Assembly: GCA_000331325.2 (NCBI GenBank)
Contig: CM003407.1
Coordinates: 2,238,501 to 2,302,500, forward strand
Source of the DNA: Crithidia fasciculata
Taxonomy: Eukaryota > Euglenozoa > Kinetoplastea > Trypanosomatida > Trypanosomatidae
Direction: 5' to 3'
Length of the DNA stretch: 64,000 bases
Under the pieces are notes generated by a model. The model saw only the letters and a list, made by a program, of their open reading frames with translations. It had not been told where the DNA came from and made no database searches. A program made the translations under genes and the position numbers. The stretch's first letter is position 1, and every line of letters starts with the position of its first letter. This document shows, piece after piece, positions 9,997 through 21,108 of the stretch.

Positions 9997-12464
9997 TTTC
10001 GCTGATTTTATGATTTCTTTGTTTTTATTTTTTAACTTGTGTGTTTGTGTGTCTGTGCGTGTGTGTTTCCTTTCGCGATTATAGGATCAGTATTTGTTTT
10101 GTTTTAAGTCAGATATTTGAGTAGTGCGAACGCCGCGATCAGAGGAAGAGGTACAACGAAGATAAAGTGCAAAACGAAGAGAAGAATGACCAATTTGTTT
10201 TTGTTTTGAGGTGGAAGGACAGTCGCCTCGAGACCTCACAGTAACCCGATCTTCGTCCGTCAACAGAGAAGCTACACAACAGCAAAAACAATAGTTGAGT
10301 GGGTTTGAGAGTTTCCTCTCTCTTTCTTTATATTTGTATCTGAATCGAACACAGACAAGCTAGACACTGCTTTTTTTTCCCCCGGTGCTACGACAACAAG
10401 CGGAGGTAGTCGAGAATCTGCACAACTTCTTTTTGAGTGGTCTGCGAACACTGTCGGAGCTAAGCAAAAAAGATAATTTAAGTTAAAAAAAAGCCTATTT
10501 AAGCAACAATAAAAAATAGTGAAGTGGTAAAGAAAAAGAAGATGTGTGTCAGAATATAGTTTTGTGTGCTTGTGCAAGTTCCCTAGATTGAATTTTTGAT
10601 TAATTTTTGTTGTTGTTGGACTCACTCTTGGAGAAATAAAGTAGAATAGGCAGAAAAAAATGTTTTTTTTTTGAGTTTTAAGGTAGTCACTGATATACCG
10701 ATGCAGTAGAATCCGCTGCAGGGTTTTTTTAATTTATCTTGTAAGTGTTGGTTCTACTTGTGCCGCTGGATTATACTTTCTGTGTGCGTTTTTTTTTTCA
10801 AATCTTGCTTCCAAGTATGTGCGTTTGTGTGTGGGTGTGTGTGGAAAAGAAGGGTAAGAGTAGAGGAAGGCGAAGCGGTAGGAATGTGTTTTGTAGTTGA
10901 GTGCAATAAGAAACGGGATTGGGAAAGTGCATGGTGGCGACTGCATGTGAGGTCCTTTCAGTGGCATCCTGGGAGCTGCAAATCCATTTGCTCTTGGAGT
11001 GCAGGTGGCTGCGATGGAAAGCATCGCCACTACAAGGTCAAACCGGTGCGTCCATCGTGAGTGATGAAAAGTGTGCGTCAGAGAAATACAAATATTGCTT
11101 TGACACCTAAGCAGTGCGAACACACACGCACAAACAAATAAAGAGGGCAGACAGGAAAATCACAGCGGAGTAGCGTGCTGTCTTACCCTCTTCCCTTGCA
11201 GCATTTGACATGCCCTGCGTCGTCGCAATTCGCTTCTGCTGTTCTTGATGATGTTTGTTTGTTTGTTTCGTAGGCAAAGAGTGTATCGTGTTTTCGAGAA
11301 GGCCGTCGGCGACGGCGGAGTACAGTGGCGTGTTTCCACGCAAGCACGCGTGCACCCACACAGCTGTGGGTACGTGTGTAGAACAAGAAGATGGAGAAAA
11401 TTTGGAAACACAAAAGAGAAGAATAGTGCAGAAAGCCAATAAAAAAAAGGAAGTCGAAACCGCAAAAAAAAAAAAAAGAGAAAAAGCCCAGAGTGCGAAT
11501 ATGCTTCACACCCTTTGGGTTTCTTTTTTTTTCGTGTCAACGTAGACTGTATACTCTAACAAGTAAAAAAAAAAAAAAATCGCATCCTTTCTAGCAAACA
11601 ACAGCCTCCCCTCTCCGGTTTTCCTCAACTAATCCTGCCTCACAGCGAAGCGAAGCGTAGTCGGGAAGGCAGAGGAGAGAAGAAGGGTTACACGAGAAAG
11701 GAAATCACTCACATAAACCAATAAACACACGCACGCGTACAACAGGAAAAAAAAAAAAGAGAGAAACGAAAAGCTGTGGCGACTGCAGAGCGATAAAACA
11801 CAGCAATTGAGTGGGCCAGCAGTCGACACGGAGAAAAATCCTCAAGAGAAATGGAAATGATAAAAAAAAAAGGAGGGAGAGACGCCAAAGCTGGAGCCAG
11901 ACGGCTGGACAATGAGAGTGAAAGCCACAGAAAGAGAGGGAAAATGAGAACCAGCGGCCAAAAATGACGCAGCTACAGGCCGTACACAAACCACATCCCG
12001 CTGATCTCAGCCATCAACAGCAAAAAAAAAAGTGACTTTCCTTCGAAAGAAAGAAAAGAAGCAGTCGCCGACAACGCCGAAAAGACGATATGCATGACTA
12101 AGCGAGGCAGAACGGGGGAGCAGTGTAAATTGCTTTCTTGTAGCTCAGCACACAGTGATCGGTCAATTCGACAAAAAAAAATGTACACAACGACACTGCA
12201 CAGAAGGTAAAAGGCAGCGAGAATAAGGGGGAGAGGGAGAGAGAGCGGCAGCGAGTCTATAAAATTGGCGGAGTTGCGACGCACATCAGAAATAAAATAC
12301 AAAAAAGAACGAGAATAAAGAGCATGGTGATTCTCCTCTATTCCTCAGCCGATTGCCTTTCATCGACGAATACACGTCAATCGCTTCAATGCCTGCGTGT
12401 GTGTAGCGCCACCGCCTCGCCGCGCACGTACACTCGAGGACTGCCGCGTAACCCCAGCGCCTCT
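9997..12464. other. intergenic spacer, about 2.5 kb, longest in window
   Basis: The longest gene-free stretch here. It is AT-rich with many A runs and G/T-rich patches such as the one near 10810-10850. Several 60-130 codon open frames cross it on both strands, but all are rich in Phe/Cys/Ser or Lys/Arg from homopolymers and none resembles a known protein. No tRNA or rRNA was seen. A non-coding RNA cannot be excluded by eye. Confidence 0.5.
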
Positions 12465-14465
12465 CTACTGCGCCTCCGCAGCCATGCGGTCGTACTCGGC
12501 ACGCGCAAAGCGGTCCCAGTCCGTCTTCTCTTGCCGCATGCGCATCTGATGCTCCCCGAATGGGTCGCGGTGCTCAAACAACATAAACTTCGACGCGTTG
12601 AAGACCATGTTAAAGAAGTTGGCCGGCGTCGGGCAGGAGCGCAGATCCCCGAGCGTCACGCCGCACTTCCGCACCTTCACGCGGTCGAAGCCGACCATGT
12701 CGAGCATCTGGCACATCGTGTCCTCGTAGGAGATGTCCCCCTCCGGCGAGTCGGAGAACTCGAGGAAGCGCTGCTGGTTCTCCTCAAAGAAGACCATCAT
12801 CTCGTAGCCGCTGAGCACGCCATCCTCGTCGGTGTCAAGCACCTTGAACCAGTACAGCACCGCCGGCTCCGAGTTCTTGTCCTCCTCGGAGAGGCAAAAG
12901 TAGACGAAGTCCTCGAAGTCCAACTTGCCCGGCACGCCAGACGACAGCGGCCGCCCGTAGCCCTCCACGACGCGCTTAATCACGCTCGTAACAACCGAGC
13001 CCTGGCCGTAGTTGCACAGGTCCTCGTAGCCCACCAGCAAATCACGGTCCGTGTCCAGCTCCCAGAACTTGCAGTAGAGAACGTAGAAGTGCTCATAAGA
13101 GAAGTAGTCGAGAACGAGGTTCACATCCTTCGCGTCGAGCTCCATCATCTTCTCCGGCAGGTCGCTGCGGTCGAAGTCGCGCCAGTAAATGCGGCCGCAC
13201 TGCTGCCGCTCTAAGGTGTACATCACCCGCACCGCCACGGTGTGCCAGTAGTACTCCTGGAACTCGGGCTGTTGTAGGAACTGCAGGCCAGGGTGGGCAG
13301 CGACAAGGTACTTGCCCATCGTCTCGAGGTCGGACAGCGTGATGAACTCCTTCGTGGGGTGGGTGCAGATAAGCTCGTAGAGACGGCGGCTGATGGAGAG
13401 AGGCGCGTAGACATCCTTGTAGACGGCGCGAATTTGCGCCGCCGTCAGCGTGTCGACCACGGCGCCGTCGAGCCCGCTGCGCGTCGCGATGTCTTTGAAC
13501 AGTGCCTCCTTGTACCAAATAGGCACCTTGAACACTTTGGAGCTGATGTCGCCAAACACCCACACCGTCTTGCGCACCGGGTCGTTCTTCTCAAGCAGTC
13601 GATTCAGCTCCTGCGTCTCCTCGGTGTCCGCCTCCACCGCCAACCCGCTCGACTCCTTCTTGGAGTAGAAGCACGGGATGTCGCTCAGCGAGGCCAGCTT
13701 CACGTTGGTCGGCGGCATCGTCGCGAAGCCGCCAGAGGAGTGCACGAAGCGCGTCGAGGCCTCCCGCATCGTCGCGTTGAGGGTCTGCGACATGTCCAGC
13801 GGCGGCGGGGCGATGTCACCCGACACCATCGCCGCATTTAGCGTCGTGTCGAGCCGCGGGCTGCCGAGAGAGTGCGCGCCGTGCGGCGACGTGGTACCCG
13901 AAGAAACGTGTGGCAGTGGCGCGCTGGGGTCGATGACAGGCTTCGGCTGCGGCGAGGCGGGCGTGATGACAGGGGACCCAGCCCGGTGCGGGTAGTCGAG
14001 CTCGTCCACCACACCAGGCAACCGGCTAGCCGAGCTCGGCGACGTCGTCGACTGGCTCGGGCTGCTGCCGTCCTCACCGAACCTGCCGAAGTGTGGCGAC
14101 GACGGCTGCGGGGACTGCGCGCGGTCGCCGTCCGCATCGGCCGAGAGAGAGGCGCTTGTGGAGAGGTTGGCAGACGGGTCGCGGTGCTGCGCGCCGTTGT
14201 TGGCGAAGGCGCTGCTGCCCGCCTCGAGGACTTTGCCCTTTCTATCCGCAGATCCGGCAGCCTTGAAGGCACCGTTCGCGGCGGCGGCGGCGGCGGCAGC
14301 AGCGGCAGCGGCCTCCGCGTTCGCCCGTGCTGCGGAGAGGGCGATGATCGAGTTCATGGCGTCGCGGATGCGCGCCACGTTGGCCTCCTCGGAGAGCCAT
14401 GTGGCGTAGAGGTTGGCACATAGCGTCTTTGCCGCCTGCGTTCCAAAGGTGTTCTTCGCACTCAT
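12465..14465 (-). CDS. PP2A regulatory subunit B''-type (EF-hand)
   Basis: A 666-residue protein whose C-terminal 400 residues match the B'' (PPP2R3/PR72, plant TON2/FASS) family that targets protein phosphatase 2A. Family landmarks are IPCFYSKK (263-270), HPGLQFLQ (391-398), EFQEYYWHTV (401-410) and GRIYWRDF (424-431). Two EF-hand loops are visible. The first (471-482, DTDRDLLVGYED) lacks the usual Gly at position 6 and ends in Asp; the second (544-555, DTDEDGVLSGYE) is canonical. The first 250 residues are Ala/Ser/Pro-rich, with an alanine run at 51-63 and several SP sites, and look disordered. B'' proteins commonly act at basal bodies or the cytoskeleton, but no localisation signal is visible here. 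A pyrimidine tract and AG lie 36 nt before the ATG and support this start. Confidence 0.92.
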   Translation of the reverse strand: MSAKNTFGTQAAKTLCANLYATWLSEEANVARIRDAMNSIIALSAARANAEAAAAAAAAAAAANGAFKAAGSADRKGKVLEAGSSAFANNGAQHRDPSANLSTSASLSADADGDRAQSPQPSSPHFGRFGEDGSSPSQSTTSPSSASRLPGVVDELDYPHRAGSPVITPASPQPKPVIDPSAPLPHVSSGTTSPHGAHSLGSPRLDTTLNAAMVSGDIAPPPLDMSQTLNATMREASTRFVHSSGGFATMPPTNVKLASLSDIPCFYSKKESSGLAVEADTEETQELNRLLEKNDPVRKTVWVFGDISSKVFKVPIWYKEALFKDIATRSGLDGAVVDTLTAAQIRAVYKDVYAPLSISRRLYELICTHPTKEFITLSDLETMGKYLVAAHPGLQFLQQPEFQEYYWHTVAVRVMYTLERQQCGRIYWRDFDRSDLPEKMMELDAKDVNLVLDYFSYEHFYVLYCKFWELDTDRDLLVGYEDLCNYGQGSVVTSVIKRVVEGYGRPLSSGVPGKLDFEDFVYFCLSEEDKNSEPAVLYWFKVLDTDEDGVLSGYEMMVFFEENQQRFLEFSDSPEGDISYEDTMCQMLDMVGFDRVKVRKCGVTLGDLRSCPTPANFFNMVFNASKFMLFEHRDPFGEHQMRMRQEKTDWDRFARAEYDRMAAEAQ

Positions 14466-15924
14466 CGGTGCGGTTTCTTCTTCGCTCTCTTCGTTCTCCT
14501 TCTATTGTGGATCAATGCGGAAAGAATGAGCAGCGGAGAAGCAAAAAAAAAAAACGAGCAGACAAAGTACACTGCACACTCAACAGTGCAGCAAGAAAAG
14601 CTCCACTACCACTGCGGCGGTATTTAAACCGACTCCCTGGAGTGAGGGAAAAGAGAATGTAAAGGCGGGGTTTGACGGCGGACCGCAGCCGCAAACGAAA
14701 GCGATACGGAAGAAGTGCTTAAGCGCAAGGAGAGAGAGATGAATAGCTATCGCAATTACGACACCGCTCAGACTATTTTTTGTGCTTTTGCGCGTGTCAG
14801 CGTTGTCGCCACCGCCCCTTGGACCCAACTCCACTCTTGGTGCAGGTGTGTGTGTTGTTTTCGTTTCCTGCTTTTGAAAGTTCTGTGAGTGTCAGAACAG
14901 AGTTCGCTACTTTTTCGCTTCTCCTGTAAAGGCTTTTCGCTCTAATGGAATGTGTGGTTTTTTGCGGAAACCGGAGGAGAGTGAACACGAAAAAAAAAAT
15001 GCCCTCAGCTTTTTGCGCAGGTGCTTCGAGGTGTCGAAGTGCGTGGCGGCGTGCGGTGGAAAGGGAAGCCTGGTGTATGCTCTCCCGTTCGCTCGCTGCG
15101 GCACCGGGATCTAAAGCAAGTAAAAGAGAAAACTGAGGAGAGCAGATGAAAAAAAAGGAAAGAAAAGAAAAAAAGAAGGTGTGGCGAGTAAAGTAATCAA
15201 ACGCTGTTTAATGAAAAAAGTGAACATTTTCAACTCTGTCGAAGAAAGGCGACGTTGGTCTGCTTAATCGAGTGCCGACCTGTCCGTCTCGTTTTCTTCA
15301 GTTTCTTTTTTTTTTTTTGAGAAGAATAGAGGTGGCGGCCTGATAGCTCGTTTGCGGCTTCGTGAGGAAAGCACTTGACACCAAAGCGAAGTTGAGAGAA
15401 GGATGCCACTCCTTGTTTGCTTGTCGCGGAGCTTCCGCTTTCCTCCTCACCCCCTACATGGTACAAACGCGCTACTTTTAATGCGCGGTCGGCGTGGCCC
15501 TTTTCAGAGCGGTGGTAAAGTTACATTCCAAATGTCTTTTTCCTTCTTTCCATATCGTCATCACGATGCACACCCACCGAAATCAGGAAGAAAAAAAAAA
15601 CGGCGTCTCTTCCGGAGAGTGCGTCGGCATCTGTAAATTACATCGAGGCAGTAAGAAAGTGAGCAAAGAAGAAAAAGGAGGCAAACGAAGAGAAGCTGCA
15701 GCTACGGCACACCGGCATGTGAGCCTCTTTAGGCCAGTGGAATAGGGGGCTTTGAAGATGGAGCCGACTCACCTCGCCCCTTTTGTGCTCTCTGCAACTG
15801 AGAGCAGCTACAAGTGTCCAAGCCAGAGTTTGATGGGAAGACGTAAACGCGAGAGGAAACAAAAGATGAAGAGGAGGAGAAAAAGGCAAGTCACCATGCT
15901 GCCGCCACACCAGCGTCACGTGCC
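14466..15924. other. intergenic spacer, about 1.5 kb
   Basis: Spacer between the PP2A B'' gene and the thioredoxin-fold gene. It has purine-rich stretches on the plus strand (for example about 15146-15180) that would be pyrimidine-rich in the transcript, and T runs near 15305-15319. No supported gene or RNA was seen. Confidence 0.55.
14502..14554 (-). promoter_or_regulatory. predicted trans-splice acceptor of the PP2A B'' gene
   Basis: Read on the minus strand, a run of twelve T and a further pyrimidine-rich stretch precede the first AG, at 14503-14502. The predicted 5' UTR is 36 nt. This is inferred from the general trypanosomatid rule of polypyrimidine tract then first AG; it is not measured. 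Confidence 0.45.
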
Positions 15925-16455
15925 TCAGTGCCCTGCTGCCTCTCCCCCCTCCGCGGCAGTCGCAGCAGCAGCGGCGCCGTTGGCCTCCGCCTCCTCCAAC
16001 CGCAGCTTCTCCTGCTCCGCCAGCACCACGGCCTGCTGAGCAGCAGCAGCAGCAGCCAGCTTCGCCAGCAGCTCCATCTTCTCCACATTATCCCCCGCAA
16101 ACTCACCAACAACGGTGCCGTAGGAGTAGCTGCGCGTGAAGGGCAGCGCCGACACGCCGAGTGCGTGGCACACCTCCTTGGTTGCCATTAGCGCGTACAC
16201 GACGGCGATGTGCATCTCGGCAAGGGCGGGCGGGCGGTTGCTGTTGAGGCGCTCGAGTCCGGCGATGACGGCGTCGGTGGAGGAGGCGGTCAAGGGGCTG
16301 ACGACGACGACGAGCGCAGCGCCGGCGTGGGACAGCACTTCGGCATTCAGCTCCTCCAGTGTGTTGACGCGCAGCAGGACCGGTGGTGGGGGCGGGGGCA
16401 GCACGCTCTTCTTGGCGCTCTTGCTCCGCTCCGTCGATGACGCTCCCCTCGCCAT
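15925..16455 (-). CDS. Thioredoxin-fold protein lacking the CxxC site
   Basis: A 176-residue protein. Residues about 27-140 follow a thioredoxin-like order: a strand with VVVVSPLTASS where the redox CxxC would be, a helix, a second strand, then ALGVSALPF, which holds the cis-proline position, and GTVVGEFAG followed by a helix. The site region has no cysteines, so ordinary disulfide exchange is unlikely and a structural or binding role is more probable. The C-terminal 50 residues are Ala/Glu-rich and probably helical (EQEKLRLEEAEANG). The N-terminus MARGASSTERSKSAKK is basic and short. The fold call rests on weak, overall similarity and could be wrong. The reading frame is supported by its composition and by lying between clear UTR-like spacers. 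Confidence 0.65.
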   Translation of the reverse strand: MARGASSTERSKSAKKSVLPPPPPPVLLRVNTLEELNAEVLSHAGAALVVVVSPLTASSTDAVIAGLERLNSNRPPALAEMHIAVVYALMATKEVCHALGVSALPFTRSYSYGTVVGEFAGDNVEKMELLAKLAAAAAAQQAVVLAEQEKLRLEEAEANGAAAAATAAEGGEAAGH

Positions 16456-18599
16456 TGTGAGTGAAAGTGTCTTGTTTCCTTTCCTCGTCTCCTGTTCTCC
16501 TCTTCAACACACAGCTGGGGGATCCAAAAAGGATACACTGGGAAGGAAGAACAACGAGTCTCCTTAGCAACGGAAAGGATTGCTTGAAGAGCCACTTTTC
16601 TTTCGTCTGATACCTTTTTGACCTGTACAGGAATCTTTTTGCTTTTGTTTTTTCTCTGTGGTTCAGCTGTCATTAAAGGGCACAAAGAAAAAGGGGAGAG
16701 AAGGAAAAGTAAGTTGAGCTTTAAAAGTAGTTGTCTTACATGATGCTGCGTAAGGGGGGGGGGGGGGGGGCTGAAAGTAGAGCGCGGAGAAGCCCACGTA
16801 TAAGTTTGTCTGCGCGCTGCTGCAACGAAAAGCTATTTATTAAATAGACCACTACAGGTTGCTTTTTTTTTTTCGCGTTAATGGGCACATTCACAGACGC
16901 ACAAATTCAAAGAACACCATACAAGTGTTAGCACACCGATCTCGAAGATTCGACGCGCTTGCAGCTGACGCTCTAAGACACGCCTCTCTGACTGAGAGCG
17001 CAGACACGGGGATTGCCTCTAACGTTGCTTCTGCATGAGCTCCTGAAGTGCAGACAAATCCAAATCCCAGGTGTTGAGTTTTTTTTTTGATTTTTTGGCT
17101 TTCGGTCTTATCCGCGTTTTTTTTTTCCTGAGAAGCACAGCTTGTCCTCAGCTCCTCTCAGCCCTCCCTCAAAAGAAAAAGTTATGCCGAGCTCTCGCCT
17201 TTCTTTCGACACCGCCGTCGCCCATTTAATGCAGTTTCTATCCTACTGTACCCCTCCCTTTTTTTTTTTTCCATCCTTCACCCCTGTGCATCCGGAGCTG
17301 TGAGAGCGTGCCCGATAAAGGCGTTACCGACGCTTTAATACCGTTTTTTTTATATTTTTTTTCCTTTTTGTTTTTCGATTTCCTCTTTACGTGGCAACGC
17401 GCTCACAGCAACGGACACAAGTGCCGCTGGAAGGAAAGCAAACCTGTTTTCGCTCGCCGGCTCGCAAAATTAGAAAGAGAGGAAAGAAGAATTTCGTATT
17501 TCTCTCTTTCTGCTGCACGCGCGCCTGTGCACTACACTCTCACAGCGCATTTTTATGGCGGACACAAGCGATGACAGACGCCCTTACGGGTGCCAATTAT
17601 CGTATCCGGAGGATGACAGCACTGAGAGTGCGCTGCAGTACACGGCGGACGGGAATACAAGATAAGTAAAGGTGAGGGGAAGCGAAGAACCGCGGAAGAG
17701 ACGCAAGAGCGGTTGGAGTCCGGCCAGTTAGATGAGAGAGAAATGAGAAGGAAACCAAGAGCGAGACGGAGGCTCAACCGGGGACAGACGTAACAGCTTC
17801 AGTCGCTGCCTTGTTGCTGTTGTTATTGTATTTTGGTGATGAATGCTCTCAGCAAAAATAGGAAAAGGAAAAAAAAACAGTCCAGCGAAGATATTTAGAA
17901 AGAAAATGAGAAAAAACACCGGACATGGGAAAGCAAAAACGAAATGAAATAGGAGAAAAGCCAATCTCAAGTGGAGAGCCAGAAACAAGGCGCGACAGAC
18001 AGAAAAGAACCTAAGTGGCGATGGTGAGGAGGAGAAGTCAACAACAACGGCAAAAACCGCCCACACGAGAAACAAAAGGCCTTCCACAGTTCCACTACAG
18101 GCGACAAGAGCCACAAGGGAAGACCGACGACATGTAAGCTCATTTCAGCCGTGGCCCCGCACACAAAAAGAGAGAAGGAAAAACACAGAATGAAAAAAAA
18201 AAGTGTGTGCGTTACTTTTCCCCTCTCGCACCACAAGAACGAAGAAGCCCACTGCACTCCTAAGCCTGCGTGTGTGTTTGTGTCTGGCCAACAGAACAGC
18301 GGTTGTTGTTGTTGTGGAAGCTCATCCAAAGTCGTGAAGAGGGAGTCATCCTCTACCAATACAAAAAAAAAGGGAAAAAAAACTCCCGCTCTTTGCGAAT
18401 TGTTTGTCTGCGCTTGATTGCCCTCCACTCCGATTTACGCGTTTTCACAGGGAAGAATGGCAAAAGAAAAAGACCGCCTCCGTTCAACCACCTTACGTGG
18501 CATGAGACAGTGTTTTTTGTTTTCCTTCTTTGTCCTTCCACTTTTTGAGGGTTACATCCCCTCTCTCATTCGCGCACAGAGAAGAAGTTATCCCCCCTC
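16456..18599. other. intergenic spacer, about 2.1 kb, with a 17-G run
   Basis: Gene-free stretch between the thioredoxin-fold gene and cystathionine gamma-lyase. It contains the long G run at 16754-16770 (annotated separately) and several T and A homopolymers of 8-12. Open frames here are short and biased. No RNA gene was recognised. Confidence 0.55.
16754..16770. repeat. homopolymer of 17 G
   Basis: Seventeen consecutive G on the plus strand, hence 17 C in the transcript of the polycistronic unit. It sits about 300 bp upstream of the thioredoxin-fold start codon. It is the only G/C run of this length in a window otherwise full of A/T runs. The exact count in the molecule is uncertain because homopolymers are error-prone in sequencing. 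Confidence 0.9.
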
Positions 18600-19832
18600 T
18601 TACTGCGCAAGGCCGTCCAGGGCAACCTTGAGGGCGGCGACGAGATCGTTGCCGTCCTCCACGCCGCAGCTGACACGCACGAAGCCGTCGGTGATGCCGA
18701 CCTTCATGCGGTCCTCGCTCGTCATGTTGGCGTGGGTCATGACGGACGGGCAGGTGATGATGCTCTCCGTGGCGCCGAGGTTCTCGCAGAGCGACCACGG
18801 GCGGGGCACCGTGTCCATCAGGCGGCGGCCAGCGGCCGTCCCGCCCCTCACCTCGAACCACAGCATACCGCCGTGGAGGTTGTTGCGGTGCTGGCGGTCC
18901 GCCAGCTCCTTCTGCGGGTGCGACTTGAGGCCAGAGTAGACCACACGCTCCACCGCCGGGTGCGACTCGAGAAACTCGGCCACCTGCATCGCGTTGTTGC
19001 TCTGCTTCGTGACGCGCAGGGACATGGTCTTGACGGTCTGCAGCTGCAGGAAGGCGACCTGCGGGCTCATGGCGTTGCCGAGGATGTTCTGGGTGAGGCG
19101 CAGCTTGTCGTCCAGCTCCTTGCTCTTCACCACGAGGGCACCGCCGACCGTCATGTCGTGGCCGTCGATGTACTTGGTCGTGCTGATGAGGGTGATGTCG
19201 GCGCCGAGGTCGAGCGGACGCATGATCAGCGCGGTGGCGAAGGTGTTGTCGCACATGTGCACGATGTTCCTGGCCTTGCAGATGGCAGAGACGGCCGCGA
19301 TGTCGATGAGGGTGAGGGTCGGGTTGGCCGGCGTCTCGCTGATGACGAGCTTCGTGTTGGGCTGGATGGCCGCCTCCACGTTCTTGGGGTTGCGCATGTC
19401 GACGAAGGTGAACTCCATGCCGAGGCGGCTGAAGAAGACACGGCAGGCGCGGTTCGTGCCGCCGTAGCTGCAGTCCGTCACGATGGCATGGTCGCCGGCG
19501 CTCATCACGGAGGAGATGGCCGTCGTCGTCGCTGCCATGCCGGTGGCGAAGGCCGTGCAGTGGTCGCCGTTCTCCAGCGAGCACAGCTTCTGCTCCAGCA
19601 CGCTGACGGTCGGGTTGGCCGAGCGGGTGTAGGAGTAGCCCTTCGCCTGGTACTTGTCGATCGACTCCTGCACAAAGGTGGTGGCCTGGTAGATCGGGGT
19701 GAGGATGGCGCCGGTGACAGGGTCGGGGCGGACGCCGCCGTGCACCTGCAGGGTGTCGAAGCCCTGCGCCTGCGGCAGCCACGAGCCGGAGCCGGCGGTG
19801 AAGTCGGAGATGAGGTGCTGCTGAGCGGACAT
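18600..19832 (-). CDS. CGL: Cystathionine gamma-lyase (PLP enzyme)
   Basis: A 410-residue enzyme of the Cys/Met-metabolism PLP family, of normal length. It should cleave cystathionine to cysteine, 2-oxobutyrate and ammonia in the last step of reverse transsulfuration. Visible landmarks are the phosphate/PLP-binding YSYTR (66-70), the cofactor-ring-binding DNTFAT (195-200) and the Schiff-base lysine K220 in STTKYIDGH. The C-terminal NLGATES and PSVMTHANM stretch and the closing VRVSCGVED are also typical. The glutamate in NLGATES is the residue that, in the family, favours gamma-lyase over beta-lyase; a cystathionine gamma-synthase or methionine gamma-lyase cannot be fully excluded. No targeting signal is evident, so it is probably cytosolic. 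From memory the Leishmania major orthologue is on chromosome 35. Confidence 0.93.
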   Translation of the reverse strand: MSAQQHLISDFTAGSGSWLPQAQGFDTLQVHGGVRPDPVTGAILTPIYQATTFVQESIDKYQAKGYSYTRSANPTVSVLEQKLCSLENGDHCTAFATGMAATTTAISSVMSAGDHAIVTDCSYGGTNRACRVFFSRLGMEFTFVDMRNPKNVEAAIQPNTKLVISETPANPTLTLIDIAAVSAICKARNIVHMCDNTFATALIMRPLDLGADITLISTTKYIDGHDMTVGGALVVKSKELDDKLRLTQNILGNAMSPQVAFLQLQTVKTMSLRVTKQSNNAMQVAEFLESHPAVERVVYSGLKSHPQKELADRQHRNNLHGGMLWFEVRGGTAAGRRLMDTVPRPWSLCENLGATESIITCPSVMTHANMTSEDRMKVGITDGFVRVSCGVEDGNDLVAALKVALDGLAQ

Positions 19833-20726
19833 GATGTCGTGCGGTTTCGAAGGAAAAGGAGGTGGAAGAGGTTGGAGAGGAAGAGAGCGTTAGACGTGAA
19901 AATCGGTGAGATAATAGCTTTAAAATACTGTCCGTGCAGCAGGAAAATAAGCGTAGAAACGAAGTAGACGAATGAAGTTGAAATTAGGTGTTATGGTATT
20001 GTGTGAGCATAATGTTGTTAGTGCACAGGCAGCCAGTGGAAGGTATGAAACGAGATGAAAAACGAGGGAGAGTAGAAAGCGCGAAGGAGAGAGATGTGAA
20101 GACGATCTGCATACTGAAAGCTATAAAATGCAGTGCTATCAAATATAGCAGAGCACCATAGCGTAGGGGGAGAAGCTGCTTGTGTAAAAGAGCTACACCA
20201 CACCTGTAAAACACGAAAATAGGTTTTGAAATAATACGGCTTTACCGCTGAAATCGAAGTCAGCAAACTTTTCGGTCATACTTAATGTTGAGTCAGTGTT
20301 TATGATGTTGTCTTGTCGACCAGCGTGGCCAGCACTCCGATGTGCGCGCCAACAAAGTGAAAACAGAGAAGTAAAAGCCGTACCAGACCACGCACGTTCT
20401 CCAGCGCCAATTTGCAAAGAAAAGCATTGTACCAACACAAAAAGGGGAAACGGGGTAAAAAAAGAGCTTGGGGAAAGGCAGGTCAGTAGAACAGTGCAGA
20501 AAAGGAAAAAGACAGAAAGAGCAACGAGGGATTAAAACGCCCACGCGTCCTTTGTAGCGATCTCTCTTCCACAAACGTTCCCCTACGAAGCCCCTTCAAC
20601 CACATCACCGAAACCAGAGCAGCAGAAACGCAAAACATGCAATCACTAGTCAGACAGAACCAAAGCAGCCCCTACAGAAGCACACGCATGCGCCACGCGG
20701 ATACCACTCTGGGTTTTTGATGTAAT

Positions 20727-20810
20727 ACTTCCATAACGTCAAGGTCGGAATCAGATTTTACCCTACGAAGTTTATTGATCATCACGTGTGTGCGTACAAT
20801 TGCGGTGGTG
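20727..20810. repeat. 84-bp direct repeat, copy 1
   Basis: This 84-bp stretch is repeated in the same orientation 382 bp further on, with 79 of 84 positions identical by eye. All five differences are transitions. The core ACGTCAAGGTCGGAATCAGA is shared exactly. I do not recognise the unit as a SIDER or other named trypanosomatid element. Confidence 0.9.
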
Positions 20811-21108
20811 TCCGCCATGTTAAAGTAATTTACGCTTGCTCTGAAAACTCAACACGCTGGCGTTGCATCCATGCTTTAAAGCAGGTGACGTGCTCGCACA
20901 TTGTTGCGGCTTCCACAAAAACTCACTCACACAAACAGTCTTTTTTTTTTTCTTTTTGCCGGTTGACTCTACTGTCCAGCAGCCACATAGTTGCAACACC
21001 AACAAGAATACACACTGCGGCTACCCACATCAGACAAAGCCGGCACAGGCCTACACGCGCACACGTATGTACCGTGCACGACCTGCGCCAGCTGTAATTA
21101 TAATAAAG

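Noticed and set aside
10734-11123. 129-codon minus-strand frame in the long spacer
   Set aside because: Mixed composition without resemblance to any family and no processing signals that set it apart from neighbouring spacer.
18732-19967. 411-codon open frame on the plus strand opposite cystathionine gamma-lyase
   Set aside because: It is the antisense shadow of a GC-rich gene; its sequence is Arg/Val/Leu/His-rich with no family resemblance.
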